A stretch of DNA of 64,000 bases from Burkholderia sp. BCC0506 (GTDB lineage: Bacteria; Pseudomonadota; Gammaproteobacteria; Burkholderiales; Burkholderiaceae): contig NZ_CADFEN010000012.1 in assembly GCF_902833145.1 (NCBI RefSeq), positions 186,001-250,000 of the forward strand, written 5' to 3'. The notes below the pieces were generated by a model. The model ran no database searches. It saw nothing but the letters and a program-made list of their open reading frames with translations, and was not told the DNA's origin. The translations under genes and the position numbers were made by a program. Shown in pieces: positions 10,466 to 19,217 of the stretch (the first letter of the stretch is position 1; each line of letters opens with the position of its first letter).

Positions 10466-10969
10466 GTGAAGCTGAAACGCTTGGGCTGGACCGTCGCGCA
10501 CGCGACGGCTGCAATGGGTGTGCTGTGGGCCGTCCACGCACACGCGGAACTGGGCGGCGCGCCGATGTCGCCGCCGGCGGACGATCAGGCCGCCACCGTG
10601 CGCGCGCTGCAGCGCGCGATGCGCGCGGCGGACGGCGCGCAGACGAGCACGGCCGCCTATACCGTCCGCGAGATCACGCTCGGATCGGGCACCGTCATCC
10701 ACGAATACACGTCGGTCGCCGGCAGCGTGTTCGGCCTCGCGTGGCGCGGGCCGACGATGCCGGATCTCGCGTCGCTGCTCGGCAGCTATTTCCCGCAGTA
10801 CACCGCCGGTGTCCAGGCGGCGCACCGGGCGCGCGGCTGGCGCGCGCCGGTGGCCGTCGAGACGAGCGGCCTCGTGATCCGGACGGGCGGCCACATGGGC
10901 GCCTTCTCCGGCCAGGCATGGCTGCCGTCGGCGCTGCCGGCCGGCGTGGCCGGCACCGATATCCAGTGA
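10466..10969 (+). CDS. DUF2844-type exported protein
   Basis: This is a predicted secreted protein of 167 aa. I prefer the GTG at 10466: a GGGGGGGA run at 10456-10463 serves as its binding site and the product starts MKLKRLGW. A typical signal peptide follows (hydrophobic TAAMGVLWAV, cleavage after AHA). The mature part is small and mixed, with no catalytic motif that I recognise. From memory it fits DUF2844, which in Burkholderia is usually next to a DUF3443 gene, as here (16 bp downstream). The pair is probably co-transcribed. The function is unknown. Confidence 0.72.
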   Translation: MKLKRLGWTVAHATAAMGVLWAVHAHAELGGAPMSPPADDQAATVRALQRAMRAADGAQTSTAAYTVREITLGSGTVIHEYTSVAGSVFGLAWRGPTMPDLASLLGSYFPQYTAGVQAAHRARGWRAPVAVETSGLVIRTGGHMGAFSGQAWLPSALPAGVAGTDIQ

Positions 10970-10985
10970 CAGCGGGAGAGCGATC

Positions 10986-12218
10986 TTGAGCATTCCTCGT
11001 ACATTCAAGCGCTGGCTCGGCGTGCTGGGCCTCCTGGCCGCAACGGCCGTGCTCGTGACCGCCTGCGGCGGCGGCGATGGCGGCGGTTCGGGTAATGCCG
11101 GCAATACCGGCGGCAACGGCTCGGGCGGATCCGACGGCAACAGCGGCAACACGGCCGTCGTCACGGTCTCCGCCGGCGCCGCGAACGTGATCAACATCCC
11201 GACCATCAGCGTGAAGGTCTGCGTGCCGGGCACGTCGAACTGTCAGATTGTCAACAACGTGCTCGTCGATACCGCGTCCTACGGGCTGCGGCTCGTCGGC
11301 AGCGCGGTGGCCGGCGTGCACGACAGCCTGCCGCAGGTGACGAGCGGCGGCGCGCCGGTCGCCGAATGCGGCAAGTTCGTGTCGAGCTACACGTGGGGCT
11401 CGGTGCGCACCGTCGACCTGTCGATCGGCACCGAGCAGGCGACGTCGCTGCCCGTGCAGATCATCGGCGACCTCGGCACGACGAACGTGCCGAGTTCGTG
11501 CACGAACGGCGGCGCGTCGGCCAACTCGACCGGCGCGCTCGGCGCGAACGGGATCCTCGGCATCGGGCCGGCGCCGTACGACTGCGGCACGACCTGCGCG
11601 ACGTCGACGTCGACGAGCAACAACTACTACGCGTGCCCGAACGGCGACAACGCGAGCTGCACGGTCGCGCTCGTGCCGCTCGCGCAGCAGGTGGCCAACC
11701 CGGTGCATCGGTTCGCGAACAACGACGGCGTGAGCGTGCAGATGCCGGCCATCTCGGACAACGGGCAGGCGAGCGCGACCGGCACGCTGACGTTCGGCCT
11801 GCCGAACCTGAGCGGCAAGACGGTGATGACGTCGACCACGACCGGCGACGTCAACGCGACGTTCCAGGGGCGCACCGTGACCGCGTTCTTCGATACGGGC
11901 TCGAACGCGTATTTCTTCAACGATTCGGCGCAGACGGTCTGTTCGAAAAATACGCAGTTCTACTGCCCGGCGGCGACGACCACCTACTCGGCCACGCTGA
12001 GCGGCCAGAACGGCGCGTCGGGCACCGTGTCGATGCCGGTCGCGAACGCGGATGCGCTGTTCTCGAACCCGTCGACGTTCGCGTTCAACGACATCGCGGG
12101 CCCGTTCGGCTCGTCCAGTTGGCTCGACATCGGCATGCCGCACTTCTACGGCAAGACGATCTATTTCGGGATGGACAAGACCGCGAGCGGCGGCCCGCAG
12201 CCGTTCGTCGCATTCTGA
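10986..12218 (+). CDS. DUF3443-type lipoprotein with pepsin-like DTA/DTGS motifs
   Basis: This is a predicted outer-envelope lipoprotein of 410 aa. It starts at TTG 10986, behind GGGAGAG. A lipobox (LVTAC) is followed by a Gly/Asn/Ser-rich linker. Two motifs recall the two lobes of pepsin-like aspartic proteases: VDTASYGLRL (Asp95) and FFDTGSNAYFF (Asp303). GANGILGIG lies between them, and SWLDIGMPHFYGKTIYFGMD near the end resembles the last pepsin strand. Several Cys pairs suggest periplasmic disulfides. I assign it to DUF3443 from memory. A protease or degenerate-protease role is an inference. Confidence 0.7.
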   Translation: MSIPRTFKRWLGVLGLLAATAVLVTACGGGDGGGSGNAGNTGGNGSGGSDGNSGNTAVVTVSAGAANVINIPTISVKVCVPGTSNCQIVNNVLVDTASYGLRLVGSAVAGVHDSLPQVTSGGAPVAECGKFVSSYTWGSVRTVDLSIGTEQATSLPVQIIGDLGTTNVPSSCTNGGASANSTGALGANGILGIGPAPYDCGTTCATSTSTSNNYYACPNGDNASCTVALVPLAQQVANPVHRFANNDGVSVQMPAISDNGQASATGTLTFGLPNLSGKTVMTSTTTGDVNATFQGRTVTAFFDTGSNAYFFNDSAQTVCSKNTQFYCPAATTTYSATLSGQNGASGTVSMPVANADALFSNPSTFAFNDIAGPFGSSSWLDIGMPHFYGKTIYFGMDKTASGGPQPFVAF

Positions 12219-12243
12219 CGCGGCACGGCGCACGCACGAACGA

Positions 12244-12270
12244 GGGGGCGAGCGATCGCCCCCTTTTTTT
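12244..12270 (+). terminator. Rho-independent terminator
   Basis: A perfect 8-bp stem, GGGGGCGA (12244-12251) and TCGCCCCC (12256-12263), has a GCGA tetraloop and seven T residues at 12264-12270. It ends the DUF2844/DUF3443 unit. Confidence 0.93.
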
Positions 12271-12380
12271 CATCCCGCGGCCGTGCGGCGGCTACGGACC
12301 GGCGCGCCGCCGGGCGCCGCCATAGCGTCTACGATGTAAGACCGGCACCGGTGCCGGCACGACATCGAGGAGACAGCGCC

Positions 12381-12878
12381 ATGACCCCGCGTATCCAGCG
12401 CATCACGCCGTTCCTGTGGTTCGACCGCGACGCCGAGGCGGCGGCCGCTTTCTACGTATCGGTGTTCGACCACGCGCGCATCGTGCACGTCGCGCGCTAC
12501 GGCAAGGCCGGCGCGCACGCGTCCGGCAACGCCGAGGGCGCGGTGATGACCGTTGCGTTCGAGCTCGACGGGCAGGCGTTCGTCGCGCTGAACGGCGGCC
12601 CCGTGTTCCAGATGACGCCGGCCGTGTCGTTCGTCGTCAACTGCCGCGACCAGGGCGAGATCGACCATTACTGGGCGCGCCTGTCCGAAGGCGGCGACGA
12701 GCGCGCGCAGCAATGCGGCTGGCTGCGCGACCGCTTCGGCGTGTCGTGGCAGGTCGTGCCCGTGCAGATGGCCGAGCTGATGACGGGCGACCCGGCCCGC
12801 GCCGAGCGCGTGATGGCGCAGGTGATGACGATGAAGAAGCTCGATCTCGGCGCGCTGCAGCGGGCGGCGGCCGGCTAG
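12381..12878 (+). CDS. VOC-superfamily (PhnB-like) protein
   Basis: This protein of 165 aa has the PhnB-like / 3-demethylubiquinone-9 methyltransferase-like arrangement of the vicinal-oxygen-chelate fold: ITPFLWFDRDAEAAAAFYVSVF at the start, VAFELDGQAFVALNGGP in the middle and DRFGVSWQVVP near the end. Family members bind small substrates, and their reactions are rarely known. The start at 12381 is supported by GAGGAGACAGCGCC upstream. It is monocistronic, between a terminator and a 414-bp gap. Confidence 0.82.
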   Translation: MTPRIQRITPFLWFDRDAEAAAAFYVSVFDHARIVHVARYGKAGAHASGNAEGAVMTVAFELDGQAFVALNGGPVFQMTPAVSFVVNCRDQGEIDHYWARLSEGGDERAQQCGWLRDRFGVSWQVVPVQMAELMTGDPARAERVMAQVMTMKKLDLGALQRAAAG

Positions 12879-13292
12879 CCCATTTCGGTCGGCCGGGCCG
12901 TCCGGGCTCGTGACCGCGTGTCCCGTACTGCCCTCGTGCGGCGCGAGTCGGCCCGCCCGGGCCGCTCCTGCTGCGCGCACCGATTCCGCTCGTCGGCGGC
13001 ATCGCGCCGCTCGCGTGGATGGGAGCGGCTCGCGCGGCGCCGCGGGCCCGAACCGTCCCGGCGCCGCCCCGATCGCACGGGGCCGACCGTCTCGCCCGTG
13101 CGCCGGCCGGCCGGTTTTTCCGCCGCGCCGCGCGTCGTTTCGCCCCCACGCCGGCCGTGTTCGCGGCGGCTCGCCCGATTCCCCGAAATACCCCCCTTTC
13201 CCGGCTTTGCTCGACCGATCGGCGTTTGACGCGTCCATGAATAATCGGTGTCACTGGAAAGCGGCATTCCGCCGTCCCCGACTGGAGGCCCC
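12879..13292. other. 414-bp gap before flhB
   Basis: No gene is supportable here. Bases 12900-13200 are extremely GC-rich and open in several frames, but those frames lack family motifs and binding sites. The last 90 bp are less GC-rich. They contain CCGATCGG (13214-13221) and a lone TTGACG (13226-13231) without a matching -10. This stretch probably holds the flhB promoter, but I cannot place it. Confidence 0.5.
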
Positions 13293-14492
13293 GTGGCAGA
13301 CGAGAGCGATCTCGACAAGACCGAAGCCGCCACTCCCAGGCGCCGCGAGAAGGCGCGCGAGGAGGGGCAGGTCGCGCGTTCGCGCGAGCTGGCTTCGTTC
13401 GCGCTGCTCGCGGCGGGATTCTACGGCGCATGGCTGCTCGCGGGCCCGTCGGGCGCGCATCTGCAGGCGATGCTGCGCGGCGCGTTCACGTTCGATCGCG
13501 CGACCGCGTTCGACACCCACCGGATGCTGTCGGCGGCCGGCAGCGCGAGTCTCGAAGGCTTCGCCGCGCTGCTGCCGCTTCTCGCGCTCACCGGCGTCGC
13601 CGCGCTGCTCGCGCCGATGGCGCTCGGCGGCTGGCTGATTTCGCAAAAGACCTTCGAACTGAAGTTCGACCGCCTGAACCCGATCTCGGGCCTCGGCCGG
13701 ATCTTCTCGATCCAGGGGCCGATCCAGCTCGGGATGTCGATCGCGAAGACGCTGGTCGTCGGCGGGATCGGCGGCATCGCGATCTGGCGCAGCAAGGACG
13801 AACTGCTCGGCCTCGCGACGCAGCCGCTCGGCGCCGCGCTGCCCGATGCGCTGCATCTGGTCGCCGTGTGCTGCGGCACGACGGTCGCCGGGATGCTGGT
13901 CGTCGCCGGGCTCGACGTGCCTTACCAACTCTGGCAGTACAACAAGAAGTTGCGCATGACGAAGGAAGAAGTGAAGCGCGAGCATCGCGAGAACGAAGGC
14001 GATCCGCACGTGAAGGGGCGCATCCGCCAGCAGCAGCGCGCGATCGCGCGGCGCCGGATGATGGCGGCCGTGCCGAAGGCCGACGTGGTCGTCACGAACC
14101 CGACGCACTTCGCGGTCGCGCTGCAATACACGGACGGCGAGATGCGCGCGCCGAAGGTCGTCGCGAAGGGCGTGAACCTCGTCGCCGCGCGCATCCGCGA
14201 ACTCGCGGCCGAACACAACGTGCCGCTGCTCGAAGCGCCGCCGCTCGCGCGTGCGCTGTATCACAACGTCGAACTCGAGCGCGAGATCCCCGGCTCGCTG
14301 TACTCGGCGGTGGCCGAAGTGCTCGCATGGGTCTACCAGCTCAAGCGCTTCCGCTCGGAAGGCGGCGCGTTCCCGGCGGTGCCGGTCGATCTCGACGTGC
14401 CGGCCGAACTCGACAAGGGCGCGTCGGTCGCCGCCGACGACGAGCGCGAAGAAGCCGAAGACGCGCTCGGCGCGCAAGGGAACGCGGCATGA
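13293..14492 (+). CDS. flhB: Flagellar type III export switch protein FlhB
   Basis: FlhB is part of the export gate and switches substrate from hook to filament proteins. The GTG at 13293 (GGAGG 4 bp upstream) gives 399 aa beginning MADESDLDKTEAATPRRREKAREEGQVARSRE, written here in part. Four membrane helices occupy about residues 30-210. The soluble domain follows and contains the self-cleavage motif NPTH at residues 269-272, the same numbering as in E. coli. The tail is acidic. A longer start at 13248 would add 15 residues atypical of the family. Confidence 0.96.
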   Translation: MADESDLDKTEAATPRRREKAREEGQVARSRELASFALLAAGFYGAWLLAGPSGAHLQAMLRGAFTFDRATAFDTHRMLSAAGSASLEGFAALLPLLALTGVAALLAPMALGGWLISQKTFELKFDRLNPISGLGRIFSIQGPIQLGMSIAKTLVVGGIGGIAIWRSKDELLGLATQPLGAALPDALHLVAVCCGTTVAGMLVVAGLDVPYQLWQYNKKLRMTKEEVKREHRENEGDPHVKGRIRQQQRAIARRRMMAAVPKADVVVTNPTHFAVALQYTDGEMRAPKVVAKGVNLVAARIRELAAEHNVPLLEAPPLARALYHNVELEREIPGSLYSAVAEVLAWVYQLKRFRSEGGAFPAVPVDLDVPAELDKGASVAADDEREEAEDALGAQGNAA

Positions 14493-16591
14493 GTACCCCG
14501 ACCACCGGCCTGTTCGCGAAGCGCCCGAACCTGCTGGCAGGCACGAACCTGCGCGCGCTCGCGGGCCCGATCCTCATCTGCATGATCCTGGGGATGATGA
14601 TCCTGCCGCTGCCGCCGCTGCTGCTGGATCTGCTGTTCACGTTCAACATCGCGCTGTCCGTGATGGTGCTGCTCGTCAGCATGTACACGATGAAGCCGCT
14701 CGACTTCGCGGCGTTCCCGAGCGTGCTGCTGTTCTCGACGCTCTTGCGCCTGTCGCTGAACGTCGCGTCGACGCGCGTCGTGCTGCTCGAGGGCCATACC
14801 GGCCCCGACGCGGCCGGCCAGGTGATCGAGGCGTTCGGCCACTTCCTCGTCGGCGGCAACTTCGCGGTCGGCATCGTCGTGTTCGTGATCCTGATGATCA
14901 TCAACTTTATGGTGATCACGAAGGGCGCGGGGCGGATCGCCGAAGTGTCCGCGCGCTTCACGCTCGACGCGATGCCCGGCAAGCAGATGGCGATCGACGC
15001 CGACCTGAACGCGGGCCTGATCAACGAGGAGCAGGCGCGCAAGCGGCGCCTGGCCGTCTCGCAGGAAGCCGAGTTCTACGGGTCGATGGACGGCGCGTCG
15101 AAGTTCGTGCGCGGCGACGCGATCGCGGGCCTGATCATCATGGCGATCAACGTGATCGGCGGGCTGATCGTCGGGATGGTCCAGCACGACATGAGCTTCG
15201 CCGCGGCCGGCACCAACTACACGCTGCTGACGATCGGCGACGGCCTCGTCGCGCAGATCCCGTCGCTCGTGATCTCGACCGCGGCCGGCGTGATCGTGTC
15301 GCGCGTCGCGACCGACGAGGACATCGGCACGCAGATCACCGGCCAGCTCTTCACGAACCCGCGCGTGCTGACGATCACCGGCGCGATCATCGTGCTGATG
15401 GGGCTGATCCCGGGGATGCCGCACTTCGCGTTCCTCGCGCTCGGCGGCGGCGCGATCTGGCTGGCGCGCACGCAAACCCGGCGCGCGGCAGCCCGCAAGG
15501 CGGCCGGCGACGTGACCGACATCGCACCGCCCGCCGTGCTGCCGGCCGACAGCCACGAAGCGACCTGGGACGACGTGCAGCTGATCGACCCGCTCGGCCT
15601 CGAAGTCGGCTACCGGCTGATTCCGCTCGTCGACCGGAACAGCGACGGCGAGCTGCTCAAGCGCATCAAGAGCATCCGCAAGAAATTCGCGCAGGAAATC
15701 GGCTTCCTGCCGCCGGTGATCCATATCCGCGACAACCTCGAGCTGCGGCCGAACGCGTACCGGATCGCGCTGAAGGGCGTCGAGATCGGCGCGGGCGAAG
15801 TGTTCCCGGGCCAGTGGCTCGCGATCAACCCCGGCCAGGTGACGGCCGCGCTGCCGGGCGCCGTCACGCAGGATCCCGCGTTCGGGCTGCCGGCCGTGTG
15901 GATCGACGTCGCGCTGCGCGAGCAGGCGCAGGTGTACGGCTACACGGTGGTCGACGCGAGCACGGTCGTCGCGACGCACCTGAACCATCTCGTCGTCCAG
16001 CACGCGGCCGAGCTGCTCGGCCGCCAGGAAGTGCAGGCGCTCGTCGAGCGCACCGGCAAGGACGCGCCGTCGCTCGTCGAGGACCTCGTGCCGAAGACGA
16101 TCTCGCTCACCACGCTGCAGAAGGTGCTGCAGAACCTGCTCGAGGAAGGCGTGCCGATCCGCGACATGCGCACGATCCTCGAGGCCGTGTCCGAACATGC
16201 GGGCCGCGGCGACGCGTTCGAGATCACGGCCGCCGTGCGCCTGTCGCTCGGCCGCGCGATCACGCAGCAGTGGTATCCGGGCAACGGCGAAATGCAGGTG
16301 ATGGGCCTCGACGCGAATCTGGAGCGCGTGCTGTCGCAGGCGCTTGCCACCGGCGCGAACCCCGGCCTCGAACCGGGCCTCGCGCACAACCTTCTGACCG
16401 GCACGCAGCAAGCGATGCTGCGTCAACAGAATCTCGGGCTGCCGCCGGTGCTGCTGGTACAGCACGCGCTGCGCGCGATGCTCGCGCGTTTCCTGCGCCG
16501 CAGCCTGCCGCAATTGAAAGTGCTGTCGTACGCCGAAGTGCCGGACACACGCACGATCAAAGTCGTTAACGTCATCGGGGGTTCCGCTTGA
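14489..16591 (+). CDS. flhA: Flagellar export gate protein FlhA
   Basis: FlhA is the major export-gate ring protein and proton/protein antiporter. The 700 aa have about eight N-terminal membrane helices and a large cytoplasmic domain that docks export substrates and chaperones. The FHIPEP signature (ARFTLDAMPGKQMAIDADLN) is intact, as is the loop EEQARKRRLAVSQEAEFYGSMDGASKFVRGDAIAG, written here in part. The ATG overlaps the flhB stop by 4 bp (ATGA), and the flhA stop overlaps the TTG of flhF. Confidence 0.97.
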   Translation: MSTPTTGLFAKRPNLLAGTNLRALAGPILICMILGMMILPLPPLLLDLLFTFNIALSVMVLLVSMYTMKPLDFAAFPSVLLFSTLLRLSLNVASTRVVLLEGHTGPDAAGQVIEAFGHFLVGGNFAVGIVVFVILMIINFMVITKGAGRIAEVSARFTLDAMPGKQMAIDADLNAGLINEEQARKRRLAVSQEAEFYGSMDGASKFVRGDAIAGLIIMAINVIGGLIVGMVQHDMSFAAAGTNYTLLTIGDGLVAQIPSLVISTAAGVIVSRVATDEDIGTQITGQLFTNPRVLTITGAIIVLMGLIPGMPHFAFLALGGGAIWLARTQTRRAAARKAAGDVTDIAPPAVLPADSHEATWDDVQLIDPLGLEVGYRLIPLVDRNSDGELLKRIKSIRKKFAQEIGFLPPVIHIRDNLELRPNAYRIALKGVEIGAGEVFPGQWLAINPGQVTAALPGAVTQDPAFGLPAVWIDVALREQAQVYGYTVVDASTVVATHLNHLVVQHAAELLGRQEVQALVERTGKDAPSLVEDLVPKTISLTTLQKVLQNLLEEGVPIRDMRTILEAVSEHAGRGDAFEITAAVRLSLGRAITQQWYPGNGEMQVMGLDANLERVLSQALATGANPGLEPGLAHNLLTGTQQAMLRQQNLGLPPVLLVQHALRAMLARFLRRSLPQLKVLSYAEVPDTRTIKVVNVIGGSA

Positions 16592-18384
16592 ACATTCGCA
16601 AATTCACCGGCGCGACGAGCCGCGACGCGCTTCGTCTCGTGCGCGAGGCGCTCGGCGCCGACGCGGTCGTGCTGTCGAACCGCACGCTCGATGACGGCAG
16701 TGTCGAAATCGTCGCACTCGCCGATTCGGATCTCGCCGCGGTGGCGCCGCCGGCCGCGCGTGCGCGCCTCGTCACGCCGCGCGTGCCGGAATCGGTGCCG
16801 GCCGCCGCCGTGCCGGGCATCGTGTCGCGCCCGGGCAGCGCCCCGCGCCCGGCCGTCAATCCGTATGCGGCGGGCGAAGGCGGGCTGCCGGACGTGTTCT
16901 CGTCCGTGTTCGGCGCGAGCGCCGACGCGCAGGAGACCGATGCGCATCCTTCGTCGCTCGATGCGGACGCGGCCGGCGCGGCAGCGCTGTCGGCCGCCGG
17001 GTCGCCCGCCGCCGGTACGCCCGCCGCCGGGTCGCCGGCCGCCGGATCGCCGGCCGCCACTTCCGAACCCGCGCCGTGGCTGGTCGAGCACGCGAAGCGC
17101 CTGACGCAGCAGCGCGACGCGCTGATCGCCCGTGCGCAGGCGCCTGCCGAGCCGCAGGCCGCCGCGCCCGCGCCGCGGCCCGCTGCCGGCGCGACGCCGC
17201 CGGACTGGGCGCGCGACATCGTCCGCGATGCCGAGCGCCGGGCCGCCGGATCGCCGGCCGCCGGATCGCCGGCCGCCGCGAAGCGCGCCCCCGACATGGG
17301 TGCCGCGTACGCCGGCAGGGCGACGGAGCGCACGCGCCTGTCCGCCGACGCGGCCGCCGCGGTGGCCGATGCGGTGAAGTCGCGCATCGAGCGGATCGTC
17401 AACGACACGGTGATGCAGGAGCTCGGCGAGCTGCGCGGGATGATGGAAGAGCAGTTCGACAGCCTGATGTGGCACGACCGCCAGCGTCGCAGCGCGGTCC
17501 ACAGTGCGCTGACCAAGCACCTGTTCGCGGCCGGCTTCTCCGCGCAACTGGTGCGGATGCTGGTCGACCACCTGCCGTCCGGCGACGGCGCGCAGACCTT
17601 CGAGCAGGCGGCCGAATGGGCGCAGTCGGTGCTCGCGTCGAACCTGCCGGTGCTCGACAGCGAGGACGCGCTGATGGAGCGCGGCGGCGTGTTCGCGCTG
17701 ATGGGGCCGACGGGCGTCGGCAAGACGACCACCACCGCGAAGCTGGCCGCGCGCTGCGTGATGCGCTTCGGTGCGAGCAAGGTCGCGCTGCTGACCACCG
17801 ACAGCTACCGGATCGGCGGCCACGAGCAATTGCGCATCTTCGGCAAGATCCTCGGCGTGCCGGTGCACGCGGTGAAGGACGCGGGCGACCTCGCGCTCGC
17901 GCTGTCCGAGCTGCGCAACAAGCACATCGTGCTGATCGACACGATCGGCATGAGTCAGCGCGACCGCGCGGTGTCCGACCAGATCGCGATGCTGCATGGC
18001 GCGAACGCGCCGGTGCAGCGCCTGCTGCTGCTCAACGCGACGAGCCACGGCGACACGCTCAACGAAGTCGTGCAGGCGTACCGCAGCGTGGGCGAGCATC
18101 CGGATCTCGCGGGCTGCATCCTCACGAAGCTCGACGAGGCGACCCACCTCGGCGGCGTGCTCGACACGGTGATCCGCTACAAGCTGCCGGTCCACTACGT
18201 GTCGACCGGCCAGAAGGTGCCGGAGAACCTGTACGTCGCGTCGACCCGATTCCTGCTGAAGAGCGCGTTCTGTGTGCCGCGCGACGGCTCGCCCTTCGTG
18301 CCGCAAGACGAGGACATGCCGACGCTGCTTTCCGCACTGACCGCACGTTCCACCGCCGAGCTGCACGAGGTGCGATTTGGATAA
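16588..18384 (+). CDS. flhF: Flagellar SRP-type GTPase FlhF
   Basis: FlhF is a signal-recognition-particle-like GTPase that helps place the flagellum at the pole. The TTG at 16588 overlaps the flhA stop, with CGGGGG upstream. The 598 aa comprise a short conserved N-terminus (MNIRKFTGATSRDALRLVRE), a low-complexity Ala/Pro middle, an N domain and the G domain. The G domain has P-loop GPTGVGKT at 373-380, TTDSYRIGGHEQL, DTIGMSQRD and TKLDEA. The middle holds two sets of AAGSP repeats. FlhF dimers are normally activated by the first residues of FlhG, which follows directly. Confidence 0.96.
   Translation: MNIRKFTGATSRDALRLVREALGADAVVLSNRTLDDGSVEIVALADSDLAAVAPPAARARLVTPRVPESVPAAAVPGIVSRPGSAPRPAVNPYAAGEGGLPDVFSSVFGASADAQETDAHPSSLDADAAGAAALSAAGSPAAGTPAAGSPAAGSPAATSEPAPWLVEHAKRLTQQRDALIARAQAPAEPQAAAPAPRPAAGATPPDWARDIVRDAERRAAGSPAAGSPAAAKRAPDMGAAYAGRATERTRLSADAAAAVADAVKSRIERIVNDTVMQELGELRGMMEEQFDSLMWHDRQRRSAVHSALTKHLFAAGFSAQLVRMLVDHLPSGDGAQTFEQAAEWAQSVLASNLPVLDSEDALMERGGVFALMGPTGVGKTTTTAKLAARCVMRFGASKVALLTTDSYRIGGHEQLRIFGKILGVPVHAVKDAGDLALALSELRNKHIVLIDTIGMSQRDRAVSDQIAMLHGANAPVQRLLLLNATSHGDTLNEVVQAYRSVGEHPDLAGCILTKLDEATHLGGVLDTVIRYKLPVHYVSTGQKVPENLYVASTRFLLKSAFCVPRDGSPFVPQDEDMPTLLSALTARSTAELHEVRFG
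16993..17277 (+). repeat. Two arrays of 15-bp AAGSP-coding repeats inside flhF
   Basis: Four 15-bp units at 16993-17052 encode AAGSP/AAGTP/AAGSP/AAGSP, followed by AA. Two more units at 17242-17271 encode the same peptide, again followed by AA. The unit sequence GCCGCCGGATCGCCG is shared between the two arrays. They encode residues 136-157 and 219-230 of FlhF, in the unstructured region before the GTPase domain. Confidence 0.9.
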
Positions 18385-19195
18385 ACGGATCATCGACCAG
18401 GCTGAAGGGTTGCGGCGCCTGCTCGCCGGGCGCGCGTCGCGCATCGTCGCGGTGACGGGCGGGCCGGCGGGCGTCGGCTGCACGTCCACCGTGGTGAATC
18501 TCGCGGCGGCGCTCGCGTCGCTCGGCAAGGACGTGCTCGTCGTCGACGAGCGCGCCGACGTGCATTCGGCCAGCGCGACGCTCGCGGGCGCGTGGCTGCG
18601 CGACGGCGAACGCACGCGGGTGGCGGCCGGCTTCGGCCTGTGCGGCGCCGCGCGGCTCGCGCGCGCAGGCTACAGCGACGCGCAACTGAGCGACTTCATC
18701 GACGGCCCGGCCGACATCGTCCTCGTCGACGCGCAGCTCGGCGCCGACGGCGCGTTCTCGGCGCTCGCGCGCGAAGCGCACGACGTGCTGGTCGTCACGC
18801 GGGTCGCCGCGCAGGCGATCACCGAGGCGTATGCGTGCATGAAGCGGCTGCATTTCGCGCATGCGTTCGCGCAGTTCCGCGTGCTGACCAATCACGTCGG
18901 CAGCCACGCGGACGCGAAGACGGCCTTCGACAACCTCGCGGGCGTCGCGAGCCGCTACCTGACCGTGTCGATCGCCGACGCGGGCTGCGTGAGCGCCGAT
19001 CCGCTCGTCGAGCACGCGCGTGAACTGATGCATGCGGCGGTCGACGCGTTCCCGTCGTCGCCTGCCGCGCGCGACTACCGGCAGATCGCCGCCGACCTGT
19101 TGTACTGGCCGATGCGCCCGCGCTCGGGTGCGGGCCGCGCGGTCCACGCCGGCGGCAAGCCGTCGTACGAGGCGGGCGCGGCCCACGCCGCGTGA
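18377..19195 (+). CDS. flhG: FlhG/FleN-like MinD-family protein with altered P-loop
   Basis: FlhG normally is a MinD-like ATPase that limits flagellar number and controls FlhF. The TTG at 18377 overlaps the end of flhF. The N-terminus MDKRIIDQAEGLRRLL fits the FlhF-activating helix of the family. In the deviant Walker A box, the usual GGKGGVGKT reads GGPAGVGCT (residues 28-36), so both lysines are replaced (Pro30 and Cys35). The Walker B-like strand is IVLVDAQLGADG. The overall fold is still recognisable over 272 aa (TSTVVNLAAALASLGKDVLVVDE, written here in part). ATP hydrolysis seems unlikely. Position and fold still support FlhG. Confidence 0.85.
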   Translation: MDKRIIDQAEGLRRLLAGRASRIVAVTGGPAGVGCTSTVVNLAAALASLGKDVLVVDERADVHSASATLAGAWLRDGERTRVAAGFGLCGAARLARAGYSDAQLSDFIDGPADIVLVDAQLGADGAFSALAREAHDVLVVTRVAAQAITEAYACMKRLHFAHAFAQFRVLTNHVGSHADAKTAFDNLAGVASRYLTVSIADAGCVSADPLVEHARELMHAAVDAFPSSPAARDYRQIAADLLYWPMRPRSGAGRAVHAGGKPSYEAGAAHAA

Positions 19196-19217
19196 GCGCC
19201 ACCCGAAGGAGGGAGCC

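Noticed and set aside
12910-13240. Arg/Pro-rich frames in the gap before flhB
   Set aside because: Several overlapping frames are equally open; none has a motif or binding site.
16993-17277. CRISPR-like repeats
   Set aside because: The repeats are contiguous 15-bp coding units without spacers, in frame inside flhF.
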